From NCBI RefSeq assembly GCF_001753165.1, contig NZ_CP017448.1:3227183-3291182 (forward strand): a DNA stretch of 64,000 nt, written 5' to 3'. Position 1 is the first letter of the stretch, and each line of letters opens with the position of its first letter. The notes under the pieces are model-generated. The model made no database searches. It was not told the origin of the DNA and was given only the letters and a program-made list of their open reading frames with translations. This DNA is from Acidihalobacter aeolianus. Its GTDB lineage: Bacteria; Pseudomonadota; Gammaproteobacteria; DSM-5130; Acidihalobacteraceae. Positions 1-9,067 of the stretch are shown here, in pieces. Position numbers and translations under genes: made by a program.

Positions 1-1260
1 GCCCTGCAGCATCTCGTCCGCTCCCGGACCGATGATGTGGCAACCGATCACCTTTTCCCGCGCCCCCACGGTGACGAGCTTCATTGCCGTCTTCACCGCG
101 TGGTCGGTCATCGCGTAATACATCGAGGTGAAGCTGGTCTGATAGACCTTGACCGCATCGCCATGCACCTCGCGGGCCTCGTCCTCGGTGAGCCCAACGG
201 TGCCGATCGGCGGGTGAGTAAACACCACCGTGGCGATATTCTCGTAGTCGAGCCGCCGCTCCGGCTGCCCGCCGAACAACCGGTCGCCGAGCCGCCGCCC
301 GGCCGCGATGGCGACCGGGGTCAGTTCCACACGTCCGGTGATGTCGCCGATCGCGTAGACCCCTGCCACATTGGTGTTCTGGTAGGCATCGACGACCACA
401 TGCCCTTCTTCATCCTGAATCACGCCAAGCGCCTCCAGACCCAGGCCGGCCACGGCCGGGTGGCGCCCGACCGCCCACAGCACGGTCTCGAAACCGCCCG
501 AGATGCGTCCGTCGACGCAATGCAGCGACAACCGCCCGTCGTCATCGCGCTGTAGCGACTCGATCCGTGCACGCGGGAATACGGAAACGCCGGCATCGAG
601 CATCGCCTCGGTCAGATGTTCGCGCAGCAGGCTGTCGAAACGGCGCAGCACATGTTCGCCGCGCAGATACAGGGAAACCTCCGTACCCAGTGCGTTGAGC
701 AGCCCGGCCAGTTCGACAGCGATATAACCGGAGCCGATCACGGCCACGCGGTCGGGCAGATGCTCGAGTTCGAAGAAACCGTCCGAGGTGATGCCGAGAT
801 CCGCGCCTTCGATTTCCGGTATCACCGGCTCTCCGCCGGTGGCCAGCACGATGTGGTTGGCGGTGTAGCGAACACCATCTACCTCGATCGTGCGTGCATC
901 GACGAGATGTGCCTGACCGCGGATGAGCGCGACGTCGGAATCGTCCAGATAGGTGACGTACCAGCCGTTGATGCCGCTGACGTAAGCATCGCGCTTGGCC
1001 TTGAGTTCGGCCCAGTCGAAGGCCGTTTCGCCGACTGAAAAGCCGTAACCGGGTGCGTCCTTCAGCGCATGCGCGAGGCTGGCGCCGTACCACATCACCT
1101 TCTTCGGCACGCAGCCGACATTGACACAGGTACCGCCCAGGCGGCGCGATTCGACCACCGCGCAACGCGCACCGTAACGGGCCGCGCGCTCGGCCACCGA
1201 CAGCCCGCCGCTGCCGCCGCCGATGGCGATCAGATCGAAATGCCGCGGTTCGTTGCTCAT
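1..1260 (-). CDS. gor: Glutathione-disulfide reductase, 3' end cut by the window
   Basis: NADPH-dependent flavoprotein that reduces glutathione disulfide in the cytoplasm. The minus-strand translation from the ATG at 1258-1260 opens with an FAD-binding GGGSGG motif. The redox-active disulfide motif [13 protein letters not shown] follows, which is the glutathione reductase form rather than that of lipoamide dehydrogenase. An NADPH-binding [11 protein letters not shown] motif, an AIGD motif and the start of the dimerisation domain come later. GGAGGT lies about 7 bases before the ATG and supports this start. The frame stays open to base 1, so roughly the last 30 residues, including the C-terminal catalytic His-Glu pair, are outside the window. 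The divergent neighbour is ubiA. The family assignment is firm; glutathione as substrate follows from the active-site motif. Confidence 0.9.
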   Translation of the reverse strand, partial: MSNEPRHFDLIAIGGGSGGLSVAERAARYGARCAVVESRRLGGTCVNVGCVPKKVMWYGASLAHALKDAPGYGFSVGETAFDWAELKAKRDAYVSGINGWYVTYLDDSDVALIRGQAHLVDARTIEVDGVRYTANHIVLATGGEPVIPEIEGADLGITSDGFFELEHLPDRVAVIGSGYIAVELAGLLNALGTEVSLYLRGEHVLRRFDSLLREHLTEAMLDAGVSVFPRARIESLQRDDDGRLSLHCVDGRISGGFETVLWAVGRHPAVAGLGLEALGVIQDEEGHVVVDAYQNTNVAGVYAIGDITGRVELTPVAIAAGRRLGDRLFGGQPERRLDYENIATVVFTHPPIGTVGLTEDEAREVHGDAVKVYQTSFTSMYYAMTDHAVKTAMKLVTVGAREKVIGCHIIGPGADEMLQG

Positions 1261-1347
1261 CTGTACCTCCATGGAAATACGCAAATGCGCACTTTACCCC
1301 GTTATGCGAAGCGATGAGGTGCGTCGCTTGATTTTGAGGGTGCCGGG

Positions 1348-2277
1348 GTGCGAAAGTCATGCGCCATGGCCGACACCAACCCTCTACTCGCCGCACTCCG
1401 GCCGGGACATCCGCTCCGCGAGCGCCTGTGGCAGTATGCGCTGCTCGTGCGCGCCAATCGCCCGATCGGCGCGCTGCTGCTGGTCTGGCCCATGCTCTGG
1501 TGCCTGTGGATCGCCGCCGACGGCCGCCCCGATCCCTGGGTGCTCGTGGTGTTTCTCGCCGGCACCTGGGTGATGCGCTCGGCCGGCTGCGCGATCAACG
1601 ACTTCGCCGACCGCGACTTCGACGGCCACGTCGCCCGTACCCGCCAACGCCCGCTGGCCGCCGGCCGCATCCGCCCCATCGAGGCGATCGGCGTGTTCCT
1701 GGCGCTCAGCCTGGTCGCCTTCCTGCTGGTGCTGAGCATGAACCGGGAGACGGTGTACCTCTCCTTCGGCGGGGTCGCGCTGGCGGCGAGCTATCCCTTC
1801 ATGAAGCGCTTTCACCACCTGCCCCAGGTGCATCTCGGCGCCGCCTTCGGCTGGGCCGTGCCCATGGCCTGGACCGCACAGACCGGCGCATGGCCCAGCC
1901 CGCTCGCCTGGCTGATCTTCATCGCCGCGGTACTGTGGGCGACCATCTACGACACCATGTACGCCATGGCCGACCGCGAGGACGATCTCAAGATCGGGCT
2001 CAAGTCGACGGCCATCCTGTTCGGCGACGCCGACCGGCTGATCATCGGCGTGCTGCAGGTAATGATGATGGTCGCGCTCTATCTGATCGGTCGCGACGCG
2101 CATCTGGGCTGGCCCTACGCCCTCGCCCTGGTCGTGGCAGCGGGCATGTTCGTCTACCAGCAACTGCTCATCGCCTATCGCGTGCCCGAATTCTGCTTCC
2201 GCGCCTTCATGCACAACAACTGGTTCGGTTTCACAGTATTCGCCGGCATCGTCCTGTCCTATCTGCTGCGTGCCTGA
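1348..2277 (+). CDS. ubiA: 4-hydroxybenzoate polyprenyltransferase UbiA
   Basis: Integral membrane prenyltransferase that attaches the polyprenyl tail to 4-hydroxybenzoate in ubiquinone synthesis. The two Mg-diphosphate-binding Asp-rich motifs of the family are visible: NDFADRDFD around residue 88 and DTMYAMADREDD around residue 205. About eight hydrophobic segments surround them. The frame opens with GTG at 1348, which has GAGGG 7 bases upstream. The first ATG, at 1366, has no clear ribosome-binding site, so the true start is one of these two. The 3' end overlaps the end of comF on the other strand by 19 bases. No chorismate lyase (ubiC) gene is adjacent. Confidence 0.93.
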   Translation: MRKSCAMADTNPLLAALRPGHPLRERLWQYALLVRANRPIGALLLVWPMLWCLWIAADGRPDPWVLVVFLAGTWVMRSAGCAINDFADRDFDGHVARTRQRPLAAGRIRPIEAIGVFLALSLVAFLLVLSMNRETVYLSFGGVALAASYPFMKRFHHLPQVHLGAAFGWAVPMAWTAQTGAWPSPLAWLIFIAAVLWATIYDTMYAMADREDDLKIGLKSTAILFGDADRLIIGVLQVMMMVALYLIGRDAHLGWPYALALVVAAGMFVYQQLLIAYRVPEFCFRAFMHNNWFGFTVFAGIVLSYLLRA

Positions 2278-2993
2278 CCGGCACGCGCAAAGCTCCACAC
2301 CTCCACGCGACTGGCACCCGCACGGCGCAGCACGCGGGCCAGTTCCTCGACCGTGGCCCCGGTGGTCATCACGTCGTCGACGATCGCCACCGACCCGCTC
2401 AGACGCCGCCCGCGCCGCATCGCGAAGACCCCGCGCACGTTGGCGCGCCGGCGGCGGGCCGGGAGCGTCATCTGCGGCGGCGTGGCCCGCTGACGGCGCA
2501 CGCCGAACGCCTCGACCCGCACCCCGAAATGGCGTGCCAGCTCGCGTGCCAGCTCCAGCGACTGGTTGTAGCCGCGCCCGCGCAGGCGGGCCGTATGCAG
2601 CGGAACCGGGATCAGCAACGGCGGCGGGCGTCGCCCATCGGCCACGGCCGCACGCCGGAACAGCTCGCCGAGCAGACGGGCATTGGCGAGCCTGCCGCGA
2701 AACTTGAACTCCGCTATCAGCCGGTCGACCGGTGGCGCATAGCGGTATGGGGCGTAGACCGCGGCGTAGGGCGGAGGTCGGCGTACGCAGCGGCCGCACA
2801 CGCTGCCCGCCGCCTCCGCCGGCAAGGGTCTGCCGCAAGACGGACAGGCCTGCTCCACCCGTGGCAGATCGGCCTCGCAACCCACACACAAGTCGAGGCC
2901 GGGCTGACCGGCGTCGCCGCACAACGCGCAAACCTGCGGATACAGCCGCTCCAGGAAACCACCCCACAGCCTGCGTGCCGACCCATGATCCAT
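2259..2993 (-). CDS. comF: ComF family phosphoribosyltransferase-like protein
   Basis: ComF-type protein, linked to natural transformation and DNA uptake in competent bacteria. The N-terminal third carries two CxxC pairs (CALC near residue 22 and CPSC near residue 50) and a further CGRC, fitting the double zinc ribbon of the family. The C-terminal part is a type I phosphoribosyltransferase domain with the PRPP-binding loop VDDVMTTGAT near residue 205 and the RGYNQS motif near residue 140. Length, 244 residues, is normal. In gammaproteobacteria comF (gntX) often sits beside bio genes, as here. It is divergent from the bioB transcript and convergent with ubiA. Confidence 0.9.
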   Translation of the reverse strand: MDHGSARRLWGGFLERLYPQVCALCGDAGQPGLDLCVGCEADLPRVEQACPSCGRPLPAEAAGSVCGRCVRRPPPYAAVYAPYRYAPPVDRLIAEFKFRGRLANARLLGELFRRAAVADGRRPPPLLIPVPLHTARLRGRGYNQSLELARELARHFGVRVEAFGVRRQRATPPQMTLPARRRRANVRGVFAMRRGRRLSGSVAIVDDVMTTGATVEELARVLRRAGASRVEVWSFARAGQARSR

Positions 2994-3008
2994 AGCGCCC
3001 CCCCCAAG

Positions 3009-3036
3009 TTGACATGACAGAGTCCGCCGTTAGACT
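3009..3036 (+). promoter_or_regulatory. Sigma70-type promoter for the membrane protein-bioB-bioF unit
   Basis: TTGACA at 3009-3014 is a perfect -35 hexamer. It is followed after 16 bases by TAGACT at 3031-3036 as the -10. Predicted transcription starts near 3043, 22 bases before the ATG at 3065. An upstream in-frame ATG at 3014 lies inside the -35 box and is therefore unlikely to be the gene start. No BirA operator is obvious by eye. Confidence 0.7.
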
Positions 3037-3064
3037 CCCCTCACACACGTCAGATAGGCCGTGC

Positions 3065-3463
3065 ATGACCGAGGCCAGCGCCACACCCAGATCGATCAGC
3101 GCCCGCTCGGCGCGCAACGCCGCGACTCTGTTCAACTATGGCAACATCGCGGCCTTTCTGCTGCCGTTTCCGCTGGTGATCTTCTGGTTCGGCGCCTCGA
3201 TGTTCATCTACGCCATGAACCGCCAGCATCCCAACCCGCGGGTCGGCCATTACACCCAGATCGCCGCTTACCGCTTCTACGCCATGACCGGATTCCTGAT
3301 CGTCGCCGGCACCTATTTCCCGCCCCGGCTGTCACATTTTCTGATCTACTGGGGGGTATCCGCGGCTATCATGATCCCCTGGTCGATCTACGACCTGATC
3401 CGCATCCACCGGGAATGCTGGGAGGATACCCCCCTCGCGCCCACTGCACAGACGCCGGAATGA
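3065..3463 (+). CDS. Small membrane protein of unknown function, coupled to bioB
   Basis: I do not recognise this 132-residue protein. After a short polar N-terminus with several Ser/Ala/Arg, it shows three hydrophobic stretches, near residues 25-45, 75-92 and 95-110. The soluble loop between the first two contains a conserved-looking Tyr/His-rich stretch ([15 protein letters not shown]). It ends in an acidic and proline-rich tail. The start at 3065 follows the strong promoter at 3009-3036. Its stop overlaps the bioB start (ATGA), so the two are probably translated in a coupled way. Whether it helps biotin metabolism or only shares the promoter cannot be told. Confidence 0.75.
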   Translation: MTEASATPRSISARSARNAATLFNYGNIAAFLLPFPLVIFWFGASMFIYAMNRQHPNPRVGHYTQIAAYRFYAMTGFLIVAGTYFPPRLSHFLIYWGVSAAIMIPWSIYDLIRIHRECWEDTPLAPTAQTPE

Positions 3464-4455
3464 CCATGCACACGACCCGCCACGACTGGGCGATCGAAGA
3501 GATCGAAACCCTGTTCGACCAGCCCTTCAACGACCTGCTTTTCGCGGCTCAGCAGACCCACCGCGAGCACTTCGACCCCAACGCCGTACAGGTCAGCAGC
3601 CTGCTCTCGATCAAGACCGGCGCCTGCCCCGAGGACTGCGCCTATTGTCCGCAGAGCGCACACCACCACACCGAACTGGAACGCGAGCGCCTCCTCCCGC
3701 TGGAAGAAGTCGTGGCCGAGGCGCGCGCGGCCAAGGCCAAGGGCGCGACCCGCTTCTGCATGGGCGCGGCCTGGCGCAACCCCACCGACCGCAACCTCGA
3801 ACGCGTCGCGGAGATGGTCTCGGCCGTCCGTGCGGAAGGGCTGGAGACCTGTGTGACCCTCGGCATGCTTGAGGCCCGTCAGGCCGAACGCCTGAAGGCC
3901 GCCGGCCTCGACTACTACAACCACAACCTCGACACCTCGCCCGAGTTCTACGGCAGGATCATCACCACCCGCGTCTACGAGGACCGCCTGAACACCCTCG
4001 CACACGTACGCGAGGCCGGCATCAGCGTGTGCACCGGCGGCATCGTCGGCATGGGCGAGTCGCGCCGCGATCGCGCCCGCCTGCTGCAGCAGCTCGCCAA
4101 TCTCCCGCGTCATCCCGAATCGGTGCCGATCAACAATCTGGTGCAGGTCGAGGGCACGCCGCTGCATGGCATCGAGGCAATCGATCCGCTCGAATTCGTA
4201 CGCACCATCGCCGCCGCCCGTCTGTTGATGCCGCAGAGCCACGTACGCCTCTCCGCCGGGCGCCTGGACATGAGCGACGAGCTGCAGGCCCTGTGCTTCC
4301 TCGCCGGCGCCAACTCAATCTTCTACGGCGAAAAGCTGTTGACCACGGACAACCCCGAAGCGGATCGCGACCGCGAACTGTTCCGCCGGCTAGGCATTCA
4401 CGCCGCGCCGGCCCACCGCGGAACCGCCGAAACCGCGTCCGCGCAACGGGCCTGA
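3460..4455 (+). CDS. bioB: Biotin synthase BioB
   Basis: Radical SAM enzyme that inserts sulfur into dethiobiotin, the last step of biotin synthesis. The radical SAM cluster motif CPEDCAYC (CxxxCxxC) lies near residues 55-62. The downstream conserved Cys and Asn residues and the [12 protein letters not shown] motif near 155 fit the family, as does the length of 331 residues. The ATG at 3460 overlaps the stop of the preceding gene; a second ATG at 3466 is a possible alternative. BioF follows after 3 bases. The C-terminal tail after residue 315 is Ala-rich and probably disordered. Confidence 0.97.
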   Translation: MTMHTTRHDWAIEEIETLFDQPFNDLLFAAQQTHREHFDPNAVQVSSLLSIKTGACPEDCAYCPQSAHHHTELERERLLPLEEVVAEARAAKAKGATRFCMGAAWRNPTDRNLERVAEMVSAVRAEGLETCVTLGMLEARQAERLKAAGLDYYNHNLDTSPEFYGRIITTRVYEDRLNTLAHVREAGISVCTGGIVGMGESRRDRARLLQQLANLPRHPESVPINNLVQVEGTPLHGIEAIDPLEFVRTIAAARLLMPQSHVRLSAGRLDMSDELQALCFLAGANSIFYGEKLLTTDNPEADRDRELFRRLGIHAAPAHRGTAETASAQRA

Positions 4456-4458
4456 GGC

Positions 4459-5640
4459 ATGTTCGACCTGCACCAGCGGCTGGAGGCGCGTCGCGCCGCC
4501 GGACTGCAACGCTTCCGCCGTCAGGTCGAAGGACCAGCCGGACCGCTGCAGCGCATCGACGGACGCGAGATCCTGAGCTTCTGCAGCAACGACTACCTCG
4601 GCCTCGCCGGCCATCCGGCAATCGCCGAGGCGCTGCGTCGCGGCAGCCTCGCCTACGGCACCGGCAGCGGCTCGGCGCACCTCATCAACGGGCACTCACG
4701 CGCACACCACGCGCTCGAGGAAGCGCTGGCCGAATTCGTCGGCCGGCCGCGCGCGCTGCTCTTTTCCACCGGCTACATGGCCAACCTGGGGACGGTTGCC
4801 GCCCTGGTCGGCCGCGGCGACAGCGTGGTCGAGGACCGCCTGAACCACGCCTCGCTGATCGACGCCGGCACGCTCTCCGGAGCGAAACGTTTACGCTACG
4901 CCCACGCCGATGTCGACTCCGCCCGCCGCCAGCTCTCCCGCGCGGAAGGCGACACCCTGCTGCTCACCGACGGCGTGTTCAGCATGGACGGCGACGTCGC
5001 CCCGCTGCCCGCCCTGGTAGAGGCCGCACGCGAATGCGGCGCCTGGCTGATGGTGGACGACGCCCACGGCATCGGCGTACACGGATCCGGCGGGCGCGGC
5101 ACCCTGGCCCGCTACGGCCTGGGTCAGCAAGACGCCCCGGTGTTGATGGGCACCCTCGGCAAGGCCCTCGGCACCGCCGGCGCCTTCGTCGCCGGCGACG
5201 AGGACTTGATCGAATACCTGATCGGCGCGGCCCGCACCTACCTGTTCACGACCGCAATGCCCGCCGCACTCGCCGAGGCGACACTGCAGGCGTTGACGCT
5301 GGCGCGCGAGGAGGAATGGCGCCGCGAACGCCTTAGCGAACTGATCGTCCGCCTGCGCGGCGGCGCCGCGGCGCTCGGCCTGACGCTGATGCCCTCGGAC
5401 ACGCCCATCCAGCCCATCCTCATCGGCGACAGCGCACAGGCGCTGGCAGTCGCGGACGCGCTGTGGGCGCAGGGCATCCTCGTGCCCGCCATCCGTCCAC
5501 CCACGGTCGCGGAAGGCCAGGCGCGGCTGCGCATCACCCTGAGCGCCGCACACGAACCCGAGCAGGTGGACCGCCTGCTCGAAACCCTGGCCGCCGTCCT
5601 CGCCTCGCCCGTCGGTTCGGTCGCCGCCGACGCTACATGA
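4459..5640 (+). CDS. bioF: 8-amino-7-oxononanoate synthase BioF
   Basis: PLP enzyme that condenses pimeloyl-ACP (or pimeloyl-CoA) with alanine, the first committed step of biotin ring assembly. Visible features are the N-terminal [14 protein letters not shown] motif, [13 protein letters not shown] near residue 70, the aspartate motif [11 protein letters not shown] near residue 200 and the PLP lysine in [11 protein letters not shown] near residue 238. At 393 residues it has normal length. It starts 3 bases after the bioB stop and shares its transcript. bioH, bioC, bioD and bioA are not in the window. Its end overlaps the radC end on the other strand by 8 bases. Confidence 0.96.
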   Translation: MFDLHQRLEARRAAGLQRFRRQVEGPAGPLQRIDGREILSFCSNDYLGLAGHPAIAEALRRGSLAYGTGSGSAHLINGHSRAHHALEEALAEFVGRPRALLFSTGYMANLGTVAALVGRGDSVVEDRLNHASLIDAGTLSGAKRLRYAHADVDSARRQLSRAEGDTLLLTDGVFSMDGDVAPLPALVEAARECGAWLMVDDAHGIGVHGSGGRGTLARYGLGQQDAPVLMGTLGKALGTAGAFVAGDEDLIEYLIGAARTYLFTTAMPAALAEATLQALTLAREEEWRRERLSELIVRLRGGAAALGLTLMPSDTPIQPILIGDSAQALAVADALWAQGILVPAIRPPTVAEGQARLRITLSAAHEPEQVDRLLETLAAVLASPVGSVAADAT

Positions 5641-6304
5641 GCCCGCGGTCGGCGAGCGATACCACCGTTTCGCCAACCACCAGATGATCGAGCAGGCGCA
5701 CGTCGACCAGGGCGAGGGCCTCGCGCAGCCGGCGCGTGATCGCCTCGTCGGCGGCACTCGGGTCGGCCACGCCGGAGGGGTGGTTGTGCGCCACGATCAG
5801 CGCCGCGGCATTGTGATGCAACGCACGACGCACGACCTCCCGCGGGTGCACGCTGGCACCGTCGATGGTGCCCTGGAACAGCTCCTCGCAGGCAATGACA
5901 CGATGCCGCCCGTCGAGAAACAGGCAGGCGAAGGCCTCGCTCGGCCGGTCACGCAGACGCGCGGCCAGATAGCGCCCGGCAGCGTCAGGACCGTCGATCG
6001 TCCCACCGCGTTCGAGTTCCTCCCACAAATACCGCCGCGCCATCTCCAGCACCGCCTGCAATTGCACGTATTTCGCCTCGCCTAGTCCCTTGCCGCGGCA
6101 AAAATCCTCTCGCGGCGCCGCAAGCAGCGGGCGCAAGCCGCCGAATTCGGCCAGCAGCTCGCGGGCAAGGTCGACCGCACTTTTGCCGCGTACCCCGGTA
6201 CGCAGAAAGATTGCCAGCAGGTCGGCGTCGCCCAGCGATTCCGCGCCACGTGCGAGCAGACGCTCACGTGGTCGCTCGCCGGCAGGCCAGTCTTTGATGC
6301 CCAT
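5633..6304 (-). CDS. radC: RadC family JAB-domain protein
   Basis: Member of the RadC/YicR family. Despite the name, a DNA repair role is doubtful, and the family carries a JAB/MPN metalloprotease-like fold. The N-terminal helix-hairpin-helix-like region (residues 1-80) precedes the JAB domain, whose metal site HNHPSG followed by the later Asp is visible near residues 175-190. The family signature SLADRGLM closes the protein. I start at the ATG at 6304, preceded by a run of seven G bases as ribosome-binding site. An in-frame ATG 33 bases upstream is less likely. Confidence 0.9.
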   Translation of the reverse strand: MGIKDWPAGERPRERLLARGAESLGDADLLAIFLRTGVRGKSAVDLARELLAEFGGLRPLLAAPREDFCRGKGLGEAKYVQLQAVLEMARRYLWEELERGGTIDGPDAAGRYLAARLRDRPSEAFACLFLDGRHRVIACEELFQGTIDGASVHPREVVRRALHHNAAALIVAHNHPSGVADPSAADEAITRRLREALALVDVRLLDHLVVGETVVSLADRGLM

Positions 6305-6360
6305 CGCCCCCCCTTGCACCGAGATTGCGAACCCCATGCAACCCTGTGCGTTTTGTAGTC

Positions 6361-6852
6361 TCAGGAATATCCGCCCGCTTGTGTGATGTATTTGTTCATC
6401 TCAAGGTGATGATGGTTCATGCGCTTGAGTACCTGGTGACCGAGACGCACGATCGCGCGCATCACGTGATAGACGACATGTGGATGCGATTGAACGAGGG
6501 ACTCGAGGGCCGAACGCTCCAGCGACAGCAGCACCGAATCGCACTCGGTGATCAGCGTGGCCGAATGCGGCGCGCCGTCGACGAAGCCCATCTCGCCGCA
6601 GAGTCCGCCAGGACCCATCACGTGCAGCACCAGCGGCTCGCCGCGCGCCACTTCCTGCACCACCCGGATACGCCCCTCGGCGACCACGTAGAGGGTGTGA
6701 TCCGTCTCGCCTTCGCGCAGCACCACATCGCCTTCGCCGACCTGGCGCAGACCCATGATGCCTTCAAGCACTTCGCAATCGGAAGGCGTGAGGTCCTGGG
6801 TTATGGGCGAACCCTTGATATATTCGAGCAAATGCATGTTTTCGGGGACCAT
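6361..6852 (-). CDS. Stand-alone cyclic nucleotide-binding domain protein
   Basis: A 163-residue protein made almost entirely of one CRP-like cNMP-binding beta-roll. The phosphate-binding cassette region is seen as [19 protein letters not shown] around residues 90-108, with the usual Gly-Glu and an Ala-Thr in place of the classic Arg-Ser-Ala. There is no helix-turn-helix, membrane segment or enzymatic domain, so it is not a CRP transcription factor. It more likely acts as a small sensor or docking module. The C-terminal helix is followed by a His-rich stretch (MNHHHLEMN). It is divergent from the downstream lipoprotein gene. The ligand is unknown. Confidence 0.8.
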   Translation of the reverse strand: MVPENMHLLEYIKGSPITQDLTPSDCEVLEGIMGLRQVGEGDVVLREGETDHTLYVVAEGRIRVVQEVARGEPLVLHVMGPGGLCGEMGFVDGAPHSATLITECDSVLLSLERSALESLVQSHPHVVYHVMRAIVRLGHQVLKRMNHHHLEMNKYITQAGGYS

Positions 6853-6949
6853 GATTACAATACTCCTATGGTGGTTGTGGGTGCCGGTCGGTATTTTTTG
6901 TTTTACTCGTGGTGACCGAACAACCGCTCTACTAGTTTAGGCGGATACC

Positions 6950-7300
6950 ATGAAAAATCCCCGCCGAAGCACTCGTTGGTTCACCCTGCGCACGCTGTTG
7001 CCTGCCATTGGGCTGTCCCTGGCGGCTCTGCTCGAAGGTTGTGTGCCGGTCTTCCCCGGCCCCCCCGGCATGGGCATGGTGGTTCGCGCCGGCCCACCGC
7101 CACCACGAATCGAACTGGTGGCTCCACGCCCCTATGCCGGCGCCATCTGGGTACCCGGACATTGGAGCTGGGTCGGCCGCTGGCAGTGGTACGGCGGTCA
7201 CTGGGCCCGCCCACCCCATCCACGCTCGCGCTGGGTGCCTGGATACTGGGAACACCGAGGCAGAGGTTGGCTGTACCACCGCGGCTACTGGCACCCTTAG
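6950..7300 (+). CDS. WxxGxW-repeat lipoprotein
   Basis: Short secreted protein. An N-terminal Arg-rich region and a hydrophobic segment are followed by a lipobox-like LLEGC around residue 31, so a lipid-anchored envelope location is expected. The mature part contains repeated Trp motifs of the YXWGXW/WxxGxW family: WVPGHWSW, WQWYGGHW, WVPGYWEH and YHRGYWHP. The function of this family is not known. It ends just before the coaBC promoter. Confidence 0.8.
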   Translation: MKNPRRSTRWFTLRTLLPAIGLSLAALLEGCVPVFPGPPGMGMVVRAGPPPPRIELVAPRPYAGAIWVPGHWSWVGRWQWYGGHWARPPHPRSRWVPGYWEHRGRGWLYHRGYWHP

Positions 7301-7322
7301 CCGGGTCCGTAGCGCTCGCATT

Positions 7323-7331
7323 TGCTAAACT
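7323..7331 (+). promoter_or_regulatory. Extended -10 promoter candidate for coaBC
   Basis: TGCTAAACT matches an extended -10 element (TGnTAnnnT), 27 bases before the coaBC ATG. No good -35 box is seen. Similar TGCTAGAnT elements precede two other genes in this window (13849 and 15728), which supports the reading as a local promoter style. Confidence 0.4.
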
Positions 7332-7358
7332 GCCCGGGTCCGGGCCGGCCACATTTGC

Positions 7359-8591
7359 ATGTCGACACCACTCGCGCATTCTCGAATCCTGCTGGGGGTC
7401 ACCGGCGGCATCGCCGTCTACAAGGCCTGCGAGCTGACGCGCCTGCTGGTCAAGGCCGGCTGCGAGGTCCGCGTGGCGATGACCGCGGCCGCCTGCGAGT
7501 TCGTCACCCCGCTGACCTTCCAGGCGCTGTCCGGCAATCCCGTACACACCACACTGCTGGACGAACGTGCCGAGGCCGGCATGGGACACATCGAGCTGGC
7601 GCGCTGGGCCAACGCCGTGCTCGTCGCCCCCGCCAGCGCCGACTTCATGGCGCGCCTCGCGCACGGGCTGGCCGACGACCTGCTCGCCACCCTGTGCCTC
7701 GCCACCGAGGCGCCGCTGTATCTCGCCCCGGCGATGAACCGCGTGATGTGGGCCAATCCGGCGACGCAGGCGAACCGCACGCTGCTCGAATCCCGCGGCA
7801 TCGCCCTGCTGGGCCCCGCCGAAGGCGATCAAGCCTGCGGCGAGATCGGCGCCGGGCGCATGTTCGAACCCGCCGAGATTCTCGCCGCACTGGGCGAGTA
7901 CAAGGGCCCGCTGGCCGGCGTGCGCGTCACCGTCACCGCCGGCCCGACGCGGGAACCCATCGACCCGGTGCGCGTGATTGCCAACCGCAGCTCGGGCCGC
8001 ATGGGCTTCGCCATCGCTGCCGCAGCGCGCGCCGCCGGGGCCCAGGTGACGCTGATCGCCGGTCCCGTCGCCCTGGCAACGCCACGCGGCGTGAGCCGCG
8101 TCGATGTCGAGACCGCCGCCGACATGCACCGCGCGGTGCTGAGCGTGCTGCCGTCGACCGATCTCTTCGTCGCCGCCGCCGCGGTGGCCGACTACCGGCC
8201 CGCCGCCGCCAGCACGCACAAGCTCAAGAAGACTGCCGACACGCTCGCCCTCGCGCTCGAACGCACGCCGGACATCCTCGCCGAGGTTTCCGCGCACCGG
8301 CCGCGGCCCTTCTGCGTGGGGTTCGCCGCCGAGACCGACGACCTGCTCGCCAACGCGCGCGCCAAGCTCGCCGCCAAGCGGCTGGACATGATCGCCGCCA
8401 ACCGCGTCGGCGATGGTCTCGGCATCGAGCAGAGCGACAATGCGCTGGAGGTATTGTGGGACGAGGGCGCCCGCTGTCTACCGCGCGCTTCCAAGGAAGA
8501 CCTCGCCCGCGAACTCGTCGCGCTCGTCGCCGAGCGCTACCGCCACATCCATCCGCTCAAGGAAGATCCCGCACGCCATGCGCAAGATTGA
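7359..8591 (+). CDS. coaBC: Bifunctional phosphopantothenoylcysteine decarboxylase/phosphopantothenate-cysteine ligase CoaBC
   Basis: Catalyses two steps of coenzyme A synthesis. The N-terminal flavoprotein decarboxylase domain (residues 1-190) shows [14 protein letters not shown] at the start, the catalytic His in [11 protein letters not shown] near residue 73, the PAMN motif near 125 and the flexible-flap Cys motif [13 protein letters not shown] near residue 155. The C-terminal CTP-dependent ligase domain begins around residue 188 with [16 protein letters not shown] and contains [12 protein letters not shown]. Length is normal. It overlaps dut by 14 bases, a common arrangement in gammaproteobacteria. 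Confidence 0.97.
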   Translation: MSTPLAHSRILLGVTGGIAVYKACELTRLLVKAGCEVRVAMTAAACEFVTPLTFQALSGNPVHTTLLDERAEAGMGHIELARWANAVLVAPASADFMARLAHGLADDLLATLCLATEAPLYLAPAMNRVMWANPATQANRTLLESRGIALLGPAEGDQACGEIGAGRMFEPAEILAALGEYKGPLAGVRVTVTAGPTREPIDPVRVIANRSSGRMGFAIAAAARAAGAQVTLIAGPVALATPRGVSRVDVETAADMHRAVLSVLPSTDLFVAAAAVADYRPAAASTHKLKKTADTLALALERTPDILAEVSAHRPRPFCVGFAAETDDLLANARAKLAAKRLDMIAANRVGDGLGIEQSDNALEVLWDEGARCLPRASKEDLARELVALVAERYRHIHPLKEDPARHAQD

Positions 8592-9033
8592 ACTCAAGAT
8601 TCTCGACCCGCGGGTCGGCCGCGACTTCCCGTTGCCCGCACACGCCACCGACGGCGCCGCCGGCATGGACCTGCGCGCCTGCCTGGACGCGCCGCTCGAA
8701 CTCGCGCCGGGCGACACCGCGCTGATCCGCACCGGTATCGCCATCCACATCGGCGATCCGGGCCTGGCCGCCACCATCCTGCCGCGCTCCGGCCTCGGCC
8801 ATAAGCATGGCATCGTGCTCGGCAATCTGGTCGGGCTGATCGATTCCGACTACCAGGGCGAGCTTATGGTCTCGTGCTGGAACCGCGGCCAGGACAGCTT
8901 CACCGTGCAGCCCGGCGAACGCATCGCCCAGCTGGTGTTCGTGCCCGTGGTGCAGGCCGAGTTCGACATCGTCGAGGACTTCGACGCCAGCACTCGCGGC
9001 GCCGGCGGCTTCGGCCACACCGGCCGCCACTGA
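8578..9033 (+). CDS. dut: dUTP diphosphatase Dut
   Basis: Trimeric dUTPase that hydrolyses dUTP to dUMP and keeps uracil out of DNA. All five conserved motifs are visible in order: AGMDLRA (1), [11 protein letters not shown] (2), [11 protein letters not shown] (3), [10 protein letters not shown] (4) and the C-terminal [11 protein letters not shown] (5), which closes the active site. The 151-residue length is typical. The ATG at 8578 lies inside the end of coaBC, suggesting coupled translation. algC follows 34 bases later. Confidence 0.97.
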   Translation: MRKIELKILDPRVGRDFPLPAHATDGAAGMDLRACLDAPLELAPGDTALIRTGIAIHIGDPGLAATILPRSGLGHKHGIVLGNLVGLIDSDYQGELMVSCWNRGQDSFTVQPGERIAQLVFVPVVQAEFDIVEDFDASTRGAGGFGHTGRH

Positions 9034-9067
9034 TCCCCGCGACAACCGAGCGACACAAGGAAGCCCG

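Noticed and set aside
1384-3135. A 583-codon minus-strand open frame across ubiA and comF
   Set aside because: It is antisense to ubiA and out of frame with comF, both clear genes. Long shadow frames are expected in GC-rich DNA, and its translation has no recognisable domain.
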